Assembly: GCA_004764695.1 (NCBI GenBank)
Contig: SMSO01000034.1
Location: 327,501-391,500 of the forward strand
Direction: 5' to 3'
DNA length: 64,000 nt
From: Schizochytrium sp. TIO01
Taxonomy: Eukaryota; Sar; Bigyra; Thraustochytrida; Thraustochytriidae
The translations under genes were made by a program, and so were the position numbers. Positions 53,187 to 63,800 of the stretch are shown one piece after another; positions within the stretch are counted from its first letter, which is position 1, and each line of letters starts with the position of its first letter. The notes below the pieces were generated by a model. The model was not told the origin of the DNA, did not search any database, and saw only the letters and a list, made by a program, of their open reading frames with translations.

Positions 53187-56100
53187 TCACGGTGCACGAG
53201 GAGATGGAGGTGGTACGCTAACATCACGGGCTTCTTGCACCAGAATGCGGAGACCGCGAATAATTTTATCGCGCTCAACTTGCGAATCAACCTCAATGTT
53301 CACTATGAGGGACTGGGCAGAGGAGACAAGCGTGAAGCAGCAAGTCTGCCGCGGGTGGGGCATACGCAAAAGAGTGCCTTCAACAGCGTCTTCACCAAGA
53401 CGAACAACGTCAATGTCGACAAGGGAGATTGCACCACATCCGGAGTCGTCTGTGTTAAAGTTGCCAGTCGGGGAACCCCAAGTGATGTTTTGAAAGCCTT
53501 GATCTGAAAGGAAACGCCTCCACATTGGTTTACGCGATCTAAAGCTGCCACTTTCGTAAAATACAGCCTCAGGGTGCAACATGGCAACAAATCCGCCCTC
53601 AAACAGCCGGCGAATATCCAAACTTGTGTTATAGTCTGTGCGCAAGCTCGGTGTAGCGAGAACGTTATATGCCTTTTCTAGGAGATTGAAGGCCTCCATG
53701 TCAGGATCCGGGTTGACATCGGGGTGAAATTTTGCTGCTTTGGCCTCGTAAGCGGCTGTAATATCTGCAAGCGGGGCACGCTTAGGAACCCCAAGGACGC
53801 GGTAGAGCGTCATATTTCCTGAAGCAAGCTGGGATGCAGTGCGCCCTTGCCCCTTATTCATCAGAGGAGCCTCAGAAATAGCATCTTCAAGACAGTCAAT
53901 CCACGTGCTCATGACCTGAGGACTCTCAGCGCAGAGCTGGTAAATGCGATCCGGAGTGCGAAGAACAAACTTGCATCCGCGTTGGTCAAGATCATTTTGC
54001 GGTGCATAGACCTGGATGTATCGGAGATCCAGTACTGCACGAGGCGCACGGCTCGAAGACGAGCGAAAGTAGAGGAGTTTGGTCGTTGTCAGAACGAACC
54101 AGCGACGAGACCAGCGCGCCCAGTATGGTTTGTTAGCGATATTTTTGGGTGCCTTTTGTAGAAACCCGTTAAGAATCACACGTGCTTTCGGCATGTTATC
54201 CTCTACTTCATCCTCGTTTCCCTCGCCATTGACAGCGCTTACAGCACCTTCAACATCCTGACCACCCTTGCGACGTTGCTCTTGCGCAAAGTCTTCATCA
54301 TCGTCCTCCTCTTCGATCATGCCAGGGGTCGTGGGCAATTCTGCTTCACGAGCATTTTCGGCTTCGATTTGCGAAAGACGCGATGCGGCAGAGTCTCTGC
54401 GAGATCCACTGTAGGGAGATTTATGGTTACCGCGAACAAACTCAAAGGCGTCTTCCTTGGTATAGATGCCTGGGCTATCATCCCTCAGGTCAGCTTCTGT
54501 TGCTGCATGCACATCAATCTCCTCCATCTCATCTTCGTCTTCTTCTTCATACGAGTACGACCGAGCATTGTAACTCTTTGGGATGGAACGCCGGGGTTTG
54601 GTGTCTCGCATAGCCGACCGCCGGTACTCCGCCTCTTCTTCGGGTTGGAATTGGCGTTGAGCCTCCTTTTCTAGAGCGAGTTTTTGCTGCAGTTGCAGCG
54701 CCTGGCGTTGTTCCTGCATTTGCTTTTGTTGCTCCGTGTACATGCGTTTGAGCTCCATGGTTTGTTTCAAAACCTTCTGCGTGGCACCGGCAACGCGAGC
54801 AACCTCGCTGTGGATCTGAAGTGCCTCATCACGAAGCGCCGCAGCTTCAACTTCCGAGAGACTTTTGTTGTTGCTTGCGTTTACAGCAGGATTCTCTTGG
54901 TCAGACGATTTGACTTCCCCTTCTTCTTCTTCTTCTTCTGTCCGGTTTTTGCGTTCGCTTTCTTCATACAGTTGCTTAAAGGTTTCTAAGAGCTCACGGA
55001 GATGTTTGACTTCGTCAGCCTGGCCTAGGCTCTCGTCACGAAGGAATCGGCATTCCTCGGCAAGCGCGAGAGTGCCCTGCTCGTACTGTTCGCGAAGGTC
55101 TGCTGCCTCAGAGGAAAGGGCCTGACAGCGTTTTGCAAGAGCCCGCATTTCCTCCATGGTACCAGGGTCGATGGTGGCTGGTGCTGCCTGCCGCTGCTCC
55201 ATTGCACGTGAAAGCTCTTCGCTAGAGACGCCGCCCTTGCGGGCAAGTAGGGCTTGGTATTTGTCTTCTGATTCTTGTGCCAAGTTACGAGCCTGGATCT
55301 CGTCACTTTGAGCTTTGGTAAGCGCAGTTTGAAGACGTGCGATCTCAAGAATACGAGTATCCATGTCGGCTTGGAGTTCGTTGAGTTCATAACGTGCCAT
55401 TTGTAATTCCCTAGCATCGCGATCTTCACGCTCGCGCATTGCATCCTGCAGCTCGCGCTCCCTGCGCAAGAGACGCTCATTAAGCGAGACTATTTCTTTC
55501 TGTGAGTCTAGGTCTAGTTGTCCTCTATTGGCCAGGTCTTGCCTCAGTTTTGACGCTTCTGCTCGTGCAAGATGCAGTTCATCTGTTAGCGCAGTGATTC
55601 GCTCAGCTTGCTGCATGATCGTCTGTGCTTGTGCCTCTTCGATTGCGCTGGTGGTTTCATTTTCATTTTCGTCATCGTTATCATTGGCATCAGCACTGCT
55701 TGTGCGTTGAGATTTGGCCTTGCTGCTCCTGTGGCCCTCATTGCTCTCACTTTCGCCGTCCCCGTCTAATGAGTGTGCGTTCTCGTCGGCATTTTCGTCT
55801 CCAGTCTTGGATGTCGCTGAGGATGTCGTGGAACCAATCGACCTCACAGACATTGCTCTTGCTATTTGTTGCTGCATCGTCGGCGACGGGGGTGTGGCTA
55901 GAGCCCTCGCTGCTTCCTCTTCTGCAGCCTTTTGCTTGAACTCCAAAATAGATCTTTCCCTGAGCGTGACCTCTGTCTGAAGTCTGATAATTTCCAACAT
56001 CTGCTCCTCCACCTTCTGCTGGAGCACATCTTCAACCTCACGTGCTTGATCTTTTGCCTGAGCTTGCGCTTGATGTGCCTGTTGCATTTGTTGAATTTCC

Positions 56101-56843
56101 TGCGCATGAAGTCGATCCCTAGTTTTACTCTCGCGTCCCAATTTCTCTTGAACTTCATTTTCAAGTTCTCGAATCCTCGCCTCTGCTTCTCTGAGCGCTC
56201 TCATGCTTCGCGCAGCTCCATTCTTAGCTTCTGCGACTTCTCGAGCACGCTCTAAGAGTTCCTCTTCTTTAGCAATTTTGAGTTCTCTGGTCTCTTTGCG
56301 GGCACTTTCCAGCTGAGCTTGAAACTCAAGCGCTTGGGAGGCTTCACTTCTATCAGCTTCGGACCTCCTTTGCAAGTTTTGCACTATCTCACGCAGCTGT
56401 CGTTGTTGCAGAGCGCGTCGATTCACTTCTGCTGTAAGCTCTGATTCTCTACGACGAAGCGTCCCGTTTTCATTCCGCAGCGATTTGAGAGAATTTGAGA
56501 GTTTGGAGGCGCTTTCGCGTTCTCGCTCCAAAGCGGCTCTGGCATCCTTCTCACGTGCCATGGCGGCTGCTCCACGGGCGGCTTGCTCGTCAAGGAGCTC
56601 CGCAAGCACTGCCTGCTCTGCATTGGCCTTGGCGACGGCTCGCTCTAGCTCGAGTTCGCGAGCGGCACGGGACTTCAAGGCCTTGACCACCTCTGCGACA
56701 GCTGCATCTGCGTCAGACCGGGCCTGACGCCTGACGCCAGCCTGCGAAAGGAGCAGAGCACGTGCCGCGGCAACCTGCGAACGGGCTTCTGCCTCTGCCA
56801 CGCCACTTAGGGGGCTGCCGGCGGAGTTCATGCTGCCGTTCAT
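53187..56843 (-). CDS. Coiled-coil protein with PH and DnaJ domains
   Basis: 1,218 residues from ATG. Residues about 15-780 are predominantly alpha-helical coiled coil rich in Ala, Glu, Arg and Gln, interrupted by acidic and Ser-rich linkers. A PH domain lies at about 890-985 (GFLQKAPKN, RWSRRWFVLTTTKLLYF, IYQLCAESPQVMSTWIDCLE). A J domain follows at about 1010-1073 (TLYRVLGVPKRAPLADI, with His-Pro-Asp at 1040-1042 in FHPDVNPDP). A second PH-like domain is likely at about 1077-1210 (VAMLHPEAVFYESGSF, CCFTLVSSAQSLIVNIEVDS). J domains stimulate Hsp70 ATPase, and PH domains bind phosphoinositides or proteins. The combination suggests recruitment of Hsp70 to a membrane or cytoskeletal site, for example in vesicle uncoating as with auxilin, though the order differs. 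No clathrin-binding motif was seen. Confidence 0.88.
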   Translation of the reverse strand: MNGSMNSAGSPLSGVAEAEARSQVAAARALLLSQAGVRRQARSDADAAVAEVVKALKSRAARELELERAVAKANAEQAVLAELLDEQAARGAAAMAREKDARAALERERESASKLSNSLKSLRNENGTLRRRESELTAEVNRRALQQRQLREIVQNLQRRSEADRSEASQALEFQAQLESARKETRELKIAKEEELLERAREVAEAKNGAARSMRALREAEARIRELENEVQEKLGRESKTRDRLHAQEIQQMQQAHQAQAQAKDQAREVEDVLQQKVEEQMLEIIRLQTEVTLRERSILEFKQKAAEEEAARALATPPSPTMQQQIARAMSVRSIGSTTSSATSKTGDENADENAHSLDGDGESESNEGHRSSKAKSQRTSSADANDNDDENENETTSAIEEAQAQTIMQQAERITALTDELHLARAEASKLRQDLANRGQLDLDSQKEIVSLNERLLRRERELQDAMREREDRDARELQMARYELNELQADMDTRILEIARLQTALTKAQSDEIQARNLAQESEDKYQALLARKGGVSSEELSRAMEQRQAAPATIDPGTMEEMRALAKRCQALSSEAADLREQYEQGTLALAEECRFLRDESLGQADEVKHLRELLETFKQLYEESERKNRTEEEEEEGEVKSSDQENPAVNASNNKSLSEVEAAALRDEALQIHSEVARVAGATQKVLKQTMELKRMYTEQQKQMQEQRQALQLQQKLALEKEAQRQFQPEEEAEYRRSAMRDTKPRRSIPKSYNARSYSYEEEDEDEMEEIDVHAATEADLRDDSPGIYTKEDAFEFVRGNHKSPYSGSRRDSAASRLSQIEAENAREAELPTTPGMIEEEDDDEDFAQEQRRKGGQDVEGAVSAVNGEGNEDEVEDNMPKARVILNGFLQKAPKNIANKPYWARWSRRWFVLTTTKLLYFRSSSSRAPRAVLDLRYIQVYAPQNDLDQRGCKFVLRTPDRIYQLCAESPQVMSTWIDCLEDAISEAPLMNKGQGRTASQLASGNMTLYRVLGVPKRAPLADITAAYEAKAAKFHPDVNPDPDMEAFNLLEKAYNVLATPSLRTDYNTSLDIRRLFEGGFVAMLHPEAVFYESGSFRSRKPMWRRFLSDQGFQNITWGSPTGNFNTDDSGCGAISLVDIDVVRLGEDAVEGTLLRMPHPRQTCCFTLVSSAQSLIVNIEVDSQVERDKIIRGLRILVQEARDVSVPPPSPRAP

Positions 56844-57116
56844 GGCGAAGACGAGTTGTGAACGAGGTTGTTGTAAAACAAGCTAGCTTAGAGGCCGCCA
56901 GCGCAGCAGCCAGCGCTGAGAACGGCCAACAGGGGGTTTCCCGGCGCTGCAGAGACTGCAGATGCTGCAGAGGCAGCTGCAGGAGCTTCGATGAAGTCTG
57001 GCCCTGCTTGTTTTGGTTTGGGTTTGATCGATTTGATCGATTTGATCGATTTCCGACTTTGACTTTCATTTATTGTTGACGTTTCCAATTCCAATTTCCA
57101 ATTTCCACTTTTATGT

Positions 57117-57118
57117 TT

Positions 57119-57156
<38 letters not shown>
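57117..57156 (+). repeat. TTTC tetranucleotide microsatellite
   Basis: Ten perfect TTTC units. Confidence 0.95.
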
Positions 57157-57158
<2 letters not shown>

Positions 57159-57406
57159 TTAAAAATAAACAAAATAGATCAGTACTGCATATTTAATATT
57201 ATTGATGTACTTTGTAGTTTTAAACATAGTAGAAGGCCAGGTACTGCTTTGCGTCATAGAACTCAGGTTGTGCGACTCGAGGCAATGGGGCCAGGCATTG
57301 ACTCTGCACGATGCTTCGGAGTCTGCTTACGCAGTATTCATTGGTTATCGTTCAACGATGATCGTTTTCACGCGCGCGCACACTCACTCCTTTTATCACT
57401 CATTCC

Positions 57407-57446
57407 CTCACTCACTCACTCACTCACTCACTCACTCACTCACTCA
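57407..57446 (+). repeat. CTCA tetranucleotide microsatellite
   Basis: Ten perfect CTCA units. Confidence 0.95.
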
Positions 57447-60400
57447 GTGGCGGCACTTTTTAAGAGGAGGTAAGTAGAAAGAAGCATTACTTCTCTTACA
57501 AATTGCATCGATACAACTTTACGAAGTAATGATCATCTTGCAGTTCAGGTTCTGCCTAGCTCTGGTGGAGGGCGATATAGTTGACATCGTTTCCGAGCTA
57601 GCTGCCATTTTTGAAGACTTGAAGATCTCGATCTCTAGCTCGCCGTTGATGGTTTTGCTCAAGTTTGCGATGTGTGCATGCACGCATGAATATGAAGGAG
57701 AATGAGCATGCACAACTTGAGCAGGTAGAGTTTCTTGTGTGCAGGGATGCGATTGATGATGATACTATGCTCGATACTTTGCGATTGTGCCATGTCACAA
57801 GATGAAATGATCCAGACACGAAGCATCGCGCTTTCGAACGTAGTAGCTATGTTAGACTTCTTGAGGTTACATGCACAATAATCGCGTGTATGACTTCGGG
57901 TGTCATCTACCGCTGCACTACTCAGCAGCTGACTAGATAATCGTGCAAGCAGCGCCCGGACTCAAGTCCTTTTCGGTGCAGACATAGCGCTCGATAGACT
58001 TGACAACCCGGCAAGGTGATGTATTGTATGGGGGCTCAGGGATCTCGTTAATATTTCAGAAATTGGACCAAATCTCCAGAGATCTCCAGGTCTGGGAAAC
58101 CAAACCAACGAGTATCTGCACCACCGCCTCCGTATCCCATGATCAAAATATGCAATAACTTGAGTTATTCACTGCCGAAATGAATTCCTGGAGAGCAGCA
58201 TTCGACCCTCGGCATCGTGAACCTGCTAAGGTTTGGGCCCAAATGACAAACCTCCTCGCTGTCTTCATTTCGTAGCCGCAAGTTTTTTCTGTTGACTGCT
58301 TTTTATTTTGTATTCTTCGAAAGCACCCGAGCACGTGTACACAACTAACTAAAGAGGCTGAACTAACCAAAGCAAACTCAAGTTCACTTCCCTTCGCGTT
58401 CCTCATTTTCTCAAGCCCCTTATTTGCAGCTCTACTTGCGACCACAGAAGGGGATCCCGCCTCTTCGAGGGTGCAGGCAGCCTTAGGCAGCTCTGATTGA
58501 AACTCTCCTTTCGGCCATGGTCAATTACTTATCCATCTCACGGATGGTGCACAAACCAAAAGGTCTTTCTTTCTTTCATCTTCTTTTAATTCTAATTTGG
58601 ACTACATATTAAAACCAAAAATTAAAATTAAAAACTATCATAAGAATTCTTTCTCTCATTTGCAAAATTGATTCATTTTCTTTTTTCTTTTCTTTTCTTT
58701 TTATAAACACTTGTGCAGGCGGCAATATATTATAAGACACCACGTCGATAGTATTTATTAGTATTGATTTATACTAGGTCTGCTGGCGTGAATAAGATGT
58801 GCATGGTGAAGAGTGCTCTGAGCTTGTCTGAGCTATTACTATGCCGAGAGCATGAGAAGCAGAGCAACGGCAAGCCGACATTGTTTACGATGTTTGGTCA
58901 AAAGCAGCGGCATCCATGGCTGAGCACGCTGTGAATATCTTCTACGAGGCGGGCGAGGTCAGGGCTGTGCTGACTCGCTAGCTATAACGTAACAAGCGGC
59001 TGTTTCACGCTATGGGGAATTACATCCTCGCCGTTTCGTTGTCTCTTATTTTCATTCTTTTCAGAAACTCTTCGAGGGTGCACCTGCTCCACGAGGCGGA
59101 GACAACTTGAACAGATGGCGCAAAACATGAACTCAGCAGAAATAAACAGCAAGCAAAGTCGATCTTCGTACGAAACTAATAAATAGCCTGAGGAATTCAA
59201 CAGCGGTGGTCCGGGAGAACCCTAGTACGAAGTCACATAGCGAGGGGAATGAATAAAAATTTTCTTTCAATTGACCAAAGCCCTTCACCGTTGAAGATCA
59301 AAGTTATGGAGCACTGTGATGGAGATAAATCCTGGAGAGCAGTCGAGTAAGCCGAGCTTCTCGTGCTCACCTCTGGAGCTATGCCACGCCACAACTTCAA
59401 TAATATCGTGTCGAAAGTGCTCCATTTCCATAAATAGCATCAAAAGCAAAGCAACATAAAGTAAAACGCATTAAGCTTTGACCTCAGACCAGCTTTGAGC
59501 TTGAACAATCTTCACTGACGTTAAATACCTTTTGCAAATAGATTGCGAGCTAGCAAGGAGCTGACGGTCGAGTGATTCCACAGCCTGTAGTCAGGATGAC
59601 TATCGCCTGCTGGAAACTGCGACATGAAATTTAAGTATTAATTTCAATTTGCAAAAAATGAAAATAGATAGTCCTGGTATTACAAAAGGGCGCATGCGCA
59701 GGTGTGTGTAAGTTATTTTATTTACTATTGCCCGTGCACCAACAGCGCCATGTTCTCTCTAAAAGCCACAGGGGATTTGTTGAGCTTTATGTTCTCTGGG
59801 CAGAGCGGGTGGAGCAGAATTCTTCGTTGACTGCACAATCTTCAAGAGATAGGTAGGATAATGGGTATTCATCCAAAGTTTACCTCGAGATGTGTTGATC
59901 ATAGTCCAGAACATTAGGCAATATGTTTTGTTCTTATCCTTAGATTTTTATTACTTTAATTCTTAATTTTACATTAGAAAAGTGTTTTTACTTTTTTTAA
60001 GAGGTTCGATGAGAGAAAAGGATCACGAAATAATGGATAACCATGTTCTTCTTTGTCTCGTTCAAGCTCAGCGCAGATCAAACCGCACCTGGACAGTGTG
60101 GCCGGCTTCGAGGATTCACATCTAGTGGTCGAACCTAGCTTTTCATCACGGTTCAGAGCTTTATTTCATCTAATTTCGTTTAGCTGTTGTTTTGACCACG
60201 ATAAGCTACGAGTAGGTTGGTACTAGTCAGCGCTAGAGTCCAATCTCTTTCTTAACATACAAAGGTGGAAAACCATTCATGTCGCGTGGACCTTCTGTAA
60301 CGAGATCCTTTTGCAACCAACTTCTTTCCCCAAAAACTGATAGGCACTATTACCTAGGTACTGAGTTATCTTGCCTTTCCTGCTGTACATTTGCCGAATG

Positions 60401-60561
60401 TCTTTGGAGCTACTATCGCCAGCAATATGAGCATTAGGAGTACTGACAGGGATGCTTTTGGAGTATCAGCAACCAACCAGACATTCGCAGTGTAAAATCG
60501 TGTGCTTTTATCACCTTCAGCCATCGACTTACGTTCTTGTCAAATTGATCATCATGAATCT

Positions 60562-60786
60562 ATGGTGATCTACTATGGACGCACGGCATATTCCACCAGG
60601 AAGTCATACCAACAGCAGCAGCAGGAGGAGAAGATCCTTGAGCCGCGAGCTTACGTCTTAGGGCCGGGACCTGGAGAGTCTTTTAGAGATGTACACCGTG
60701 ACCATAAAATTCGACTCGCTCAGATGATCATGGAGGACAGTAATGCTGACTCCACTGTTGTGCCATCTACCATATTGGTGCAGTGA
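60562..60786 (+). CDS. Small unassigned open frame
   Basis: 74 residues from ATG with a Gln run (YQQQQQEEK) and a segment LGPGPGESFRDVHRDHKIRL. The latter faintly recalls the LGRG...H...Y start of the DUF6824 domain common in stramenopiles, but the match is too weak to assign. It may be a fragment of a decayed gene; short open pieces continue to 61189. Confidence 0.15.
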   Translation: MVIYYGRTAYSTRKSYQQQQQEEKILEPRAYVLGPGPGESFRDVHRDHKIRLAQMIMEDSNADSTVVPSTILVQ

Positions 60787-61658
60787 GTCTGTGAAAGTCG
60801 TTCTTGCGATGCAGTTCCGACTTTGCGATAGCCACAATTTTCATTTTCAGCTTATTGCTTGGAAATTTCGGGATTGAAGAGGTTCAATATTCATCGGACA
60901 GTCGTAGCACGACCCAAAGAAAAATCACTGGAGTACCATGGTGCGCAGTGCTATTTTCTTTGTTTTTTGTAAGCATTGGGATCATGGGCGGCCGAGCACG
61001 GCCGCAAAGAAGCAGATGACTATCTTCCATGACTCCATCATGGCTATTGTAATTAGGAAGTACCTACCTACAATGGAGGAACGGTTTAAGGTTCATGATG
61101 CTTTCTTTCGCATTGCGCCAGCATGGTTATATCGATTGTTTGAATTTATAAAACTAGATCCATTTGTTATTTTGAGATGCAAATCATAAGTGAAAATGTT
61201 TGACGAATAGCTGACAGGAACTCAGTACTTTATTCCTTCTGCCAAATTACAGAATTGCGGAGGTATTGTTCTTTCCCAAATATATGCTTAAATGGAGTTT
61301 CGAGTTAATGCTCTTATTCTGGTAGATGGTTAGACACAGATAAAAGTAGAAACAGTAATTATATTTCAACGTAATCATATATCTTTCAGTTTTTAAAACG
61401 GGAGGGATAACTCTTCAGATGCAATGGGTGCGATGTTGTATTTAGCTCTTTAAAAGATACTATATTGTAAATCGGCAAATCAAACTGCATACCATGTTCT
61501 CTACAATTTTGCCACTTTCAATCTTTAAAAACAAAACAAAAAGAAACACATGTTGTTTTCTTTCTGAAATCAGAAGGTTTAACTTGAGCTGCAGGCTAGA
61601 CAATTGAAGATCTTTTAATGAAGCTAATGCCTTATTTAAAAGTAGATAAAAAGAGGAT
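60787..61658. other. Spacer, no gene recognised
   Basis: Short overlapping frames only (60804-61019, 60938-61189), no domain. 3' flank of the acyl-CoA dehydrogenase gene at the right end. Confidence 0.35.
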
Positions 61659-63800
61659 TTACAAGACAGAACGAATGTTGCCATTTTCGTCGAGCTTAGC
61701 ACCGTTGATTTTAGTAGAGAGTGTCTTGCGGTACATCTCGTGCACTGAGGGGTCAGTCATAGGCTCGTAATGCCTTACAACGCGATCTAACCAGTATTCG
61801 TAGAGCGCAAAGTCTTCGGCGTGCTTGGTACTTGCAGCAGTCCGGGCAGCAAGACCGCAGATATAAAGGCGAGAGATGTTCATAGTGAGACGACGCGCAT
61901 TCCATTCAAAGTGTTCAAGGTTCATAGCATTTGACTTGATGTAGCCAAAGACCTTATCCACTTCACCCCGCATTGCGTTTCCAGCGTCGCCCTCTGGCGC
62001 CAAGCCTCGCAATTCATTATACATAGCCTCTAATGCCTCTGGTTCACGAGCAGCCACACGCAAGAGATCAAGACTCAAGGTATTCGTGGTACCTTCCCAG
62101 ATGGGCATAACACTTGCATCACGAAATATCGTAGACATGTGGTTATTCATCACACCTACAGCACCGAAAAGTTCCACGCCTTCGCTCATCAGGCGAACAA
62201 GCTCGCGAGTTGTGAAAACCTTGACCAACGAAGTAGATGCGCGCAAAAGGGCATCCTCGTGAGAGCTGGCTTTGCCAGTTTCAACAAGACCCAGCAAGCG
62301 AGCAACTTCAAAGACAAACAATGTACTCCCACGCACGTCCATGTCATACTCATAAAGGCTCTGCAAATGCAAAGGCTTATCAACAATTGCCTTTCCAAAT
62401 GCATGTCTGTTATGTGCAAAGTCGATGGCTAGATTTCTCATGCGAATGCAGTACCCAACAGAGCTGAGTGCAGTGTGAAGACGCGTGATAGTGAGCATTG
62501 GTGTTACAGCCTTCACGCCTGCTCCCTCTTTTGAGACCAGATGCGCATGGGCCCCCTCGAGAACCAGTTCGGCTGTGGGAAGTTGCTTGGTGGCCATTTT
62601 ATCTTTAAGACGCTGCACCTTGATGTTATTCAGAGGAAGCTCCGTTGAGCCACCCTCAGCTGCCTCCTCAGATGTCAAGTGTCTCGGATCCTTGTGCGTG
62701 CGCAAGAAGAACAAGGAAAGAGGCTTTCGGTCACGATCGAGATCAGGCGAAGCCTGATCTGTAATAGAAGCAAATGTCATCGTCATCTCGCTATCTACAG
62801 CGGACGTAAACCATTTGTATCCATAAAGCGCATGTGTAGACGTCGCCGACGGGCGTTCTAAGGCAAAGGTTTGCGTCGCGCGTGCCAGATCTGAACCTCC
62901 ATTCTTCTCCGTCATCCATTGGCCCGAGGTCCAAAACTTGGACGGGTCGCGCGAGGTTAGGTTCTGATACGCGTTGCGAAGCTCTTTGATAGTCTTCTCC
63001 TCGAGCTGGCGAGTTGGGGATTTAGGACTTAAAGAGCTCTGTTCGGAGAGCATCCCTCCAATTGCCAATGCGGCGCCATCAGTCATCGCAAGCGGGCAGC
63101 CAAACATGCCACTACTCGGGTTGAACATCATAAGCTTGATGACTTGATAAATGCGAGCATCTGGGGTGCGTCGTTCGTACGGAATTGCAACTAGGCCTTC
63201 GATCGCTGACTCTCGCTTAAAATAGCGCCATCCTTCAGACAAGTGCAAGCGATCAATGCGTTGGCCCCACTGGTTGTACTGCTCCAGTTGAGGCGGGAAC
63301 CGCTCCGCATTATCGGCCATCTTGAGGTACTCTGCACCACATTTCGCACCAAAATTGACCAGATCTGCTTCAATGTCCGCGAAGTCGCTCGCGTCTTTGA
63401 GCCAAACTTTCACAAAGCGCTGCAAGCTCTCGTCCTCCAAGTAAGTATTCCCGATGCGAGGTCCGCCTTGGAAGTCTTGCACGCGTTGATCCATGGCTGC
63501 TCTGTTCTTCAAGACCTCCTCGGTGAGGACTTCGTGTGTTGTTTTCGAGTGCTCTTCGACCGTGGTTTTCGTCGAAGAAGAAGTAGTAGACGAAAGTCGA
63601 GACGAGACCTGCTCTGTAAAGGCTGACTTGTTGTTGCCAGTTTCAACTCCAAGACACGCTCTAGGTCGCGCCCCTACAAGCGCAGGGACTCTTCCACCGC
63701 CAAAGTTTCTTACTAATTGCCGCGCAGCCAGAATCGGGTTCTGTTTCAACTCGTCTCGGAGCAGGACCTTTGCAGCTCGGGGGAGACCGTCCTGCAGCAT
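61659..63800 (-). CDS. Acyl-CoA dehydrogenase family protein, AidB/ACDH-11-like
   Basis: 713 residues from ATG. The N-terminal about 100 residues are Arg/Ala-rich then Ser/Thr-rich and may include a mitochondrial presequence. From about 105 on it is an acyl-CoA dehydrogenase-type flavoprotein. MFNPSSGMFGCPLAMTDGAA and QWMTEKNGGSDLARA (about 294-308) fit the FAD/substrate region of the AidB branch. ITRLHTALSSVGYCIRMRNLA and HRHAFGKAIVDKPLH lead into the C-terminal helical domain, with GVMNNHMSTIFRDASVMPIWEGTTNTLSLDLLR (read as two parts, about 545-580). The WEGT.N...LDLLR pattern matches AidB and nematode ACDH-11. Members dehydrogenate acyl-CoAs or bind acyl chains; the AidB branch is also linked to alkylation response. 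Longer than typical 400-600 residue family members because of the N-terminal extension. Substrate unknown. Confidence 0.88.
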   Translation of the reverse strand: MLQDGLPRAAKVLLRDELKQNPILAARQLVRNFGGGRVPALVGARPRACLGVETGNNKSAFTEQVSSRLSSTTSSSTKTTVEEHSKTTHEVLTEEVLKNRAAMDQRVQDFQGGPRIGNTYLEDESLQRFVKVWLKDASDFADIEADLVNFGAKCGAEYLKMADNAERFPPQLEQYNQWGQRIDRLHLSEGWRYFKRESAIEGLVAIPYERRTPDARIYQVIKLMMFNPSSGMFGCPLAMTDGAALAIGGMLSEQSSLSPKSPTRQLEEKTIKELRNAYQNLTSRDPSKFWTSGQWMTEKNGGSDLARATQTFALERPSATSTHALYGYKWFTSAVDSEMTMTFASITDQASPDLDRDRKPLSLFFLRTHKDPRHLTSEEAAEGGSTELPLNNIKVQRLKDKMATKQLPTAELVLEGAHAHLVSKEGAGVKAVTPMLTITRLHTALSSVGYCIRMRNLAIDFAHNRHAFGKAIVDKPLHLQSLYEYDMDVRGSTLFVFEVARLLGLVETGKASSHEDALLRASTSLVKVFTTRELVRLMSEGVELFGAVGVMNNHMSTIFRDASVMPIWEGTTNTLSLDLLRVAAREPEALEAMYNELRGLAPEGDAGNAMRGEVDKVFGYIKSNAMNLEHFEWNARRLTMNISRLYICGLAARTAASTKHAEDFALYEYWLDRVVRHYEPMTDPSVHEMYRKTLSTKINGAKLDENGNIRSVL

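Larger units (their letters stand above)
56844..60561. other. Long spacer with microsatellites
   Basis: About 3.7 kb with no convincing gene. The first about 200 bp are the promoter side of the PH/J gene. Tracts: TTTGATCGA three times (57023-57049), TTTC ten times and CTCA ten times. CTCTTCGAGGGTGCA occurs at about 58460 and about 59067. Confidence 0.45.

Noticed and set aside
57000-60500. tRNA or other structured RNA genes
   Set aside because: I looked for paired A-box and B-box type patterns here and elsewhere and found none convincing; a covariance search would be needed.
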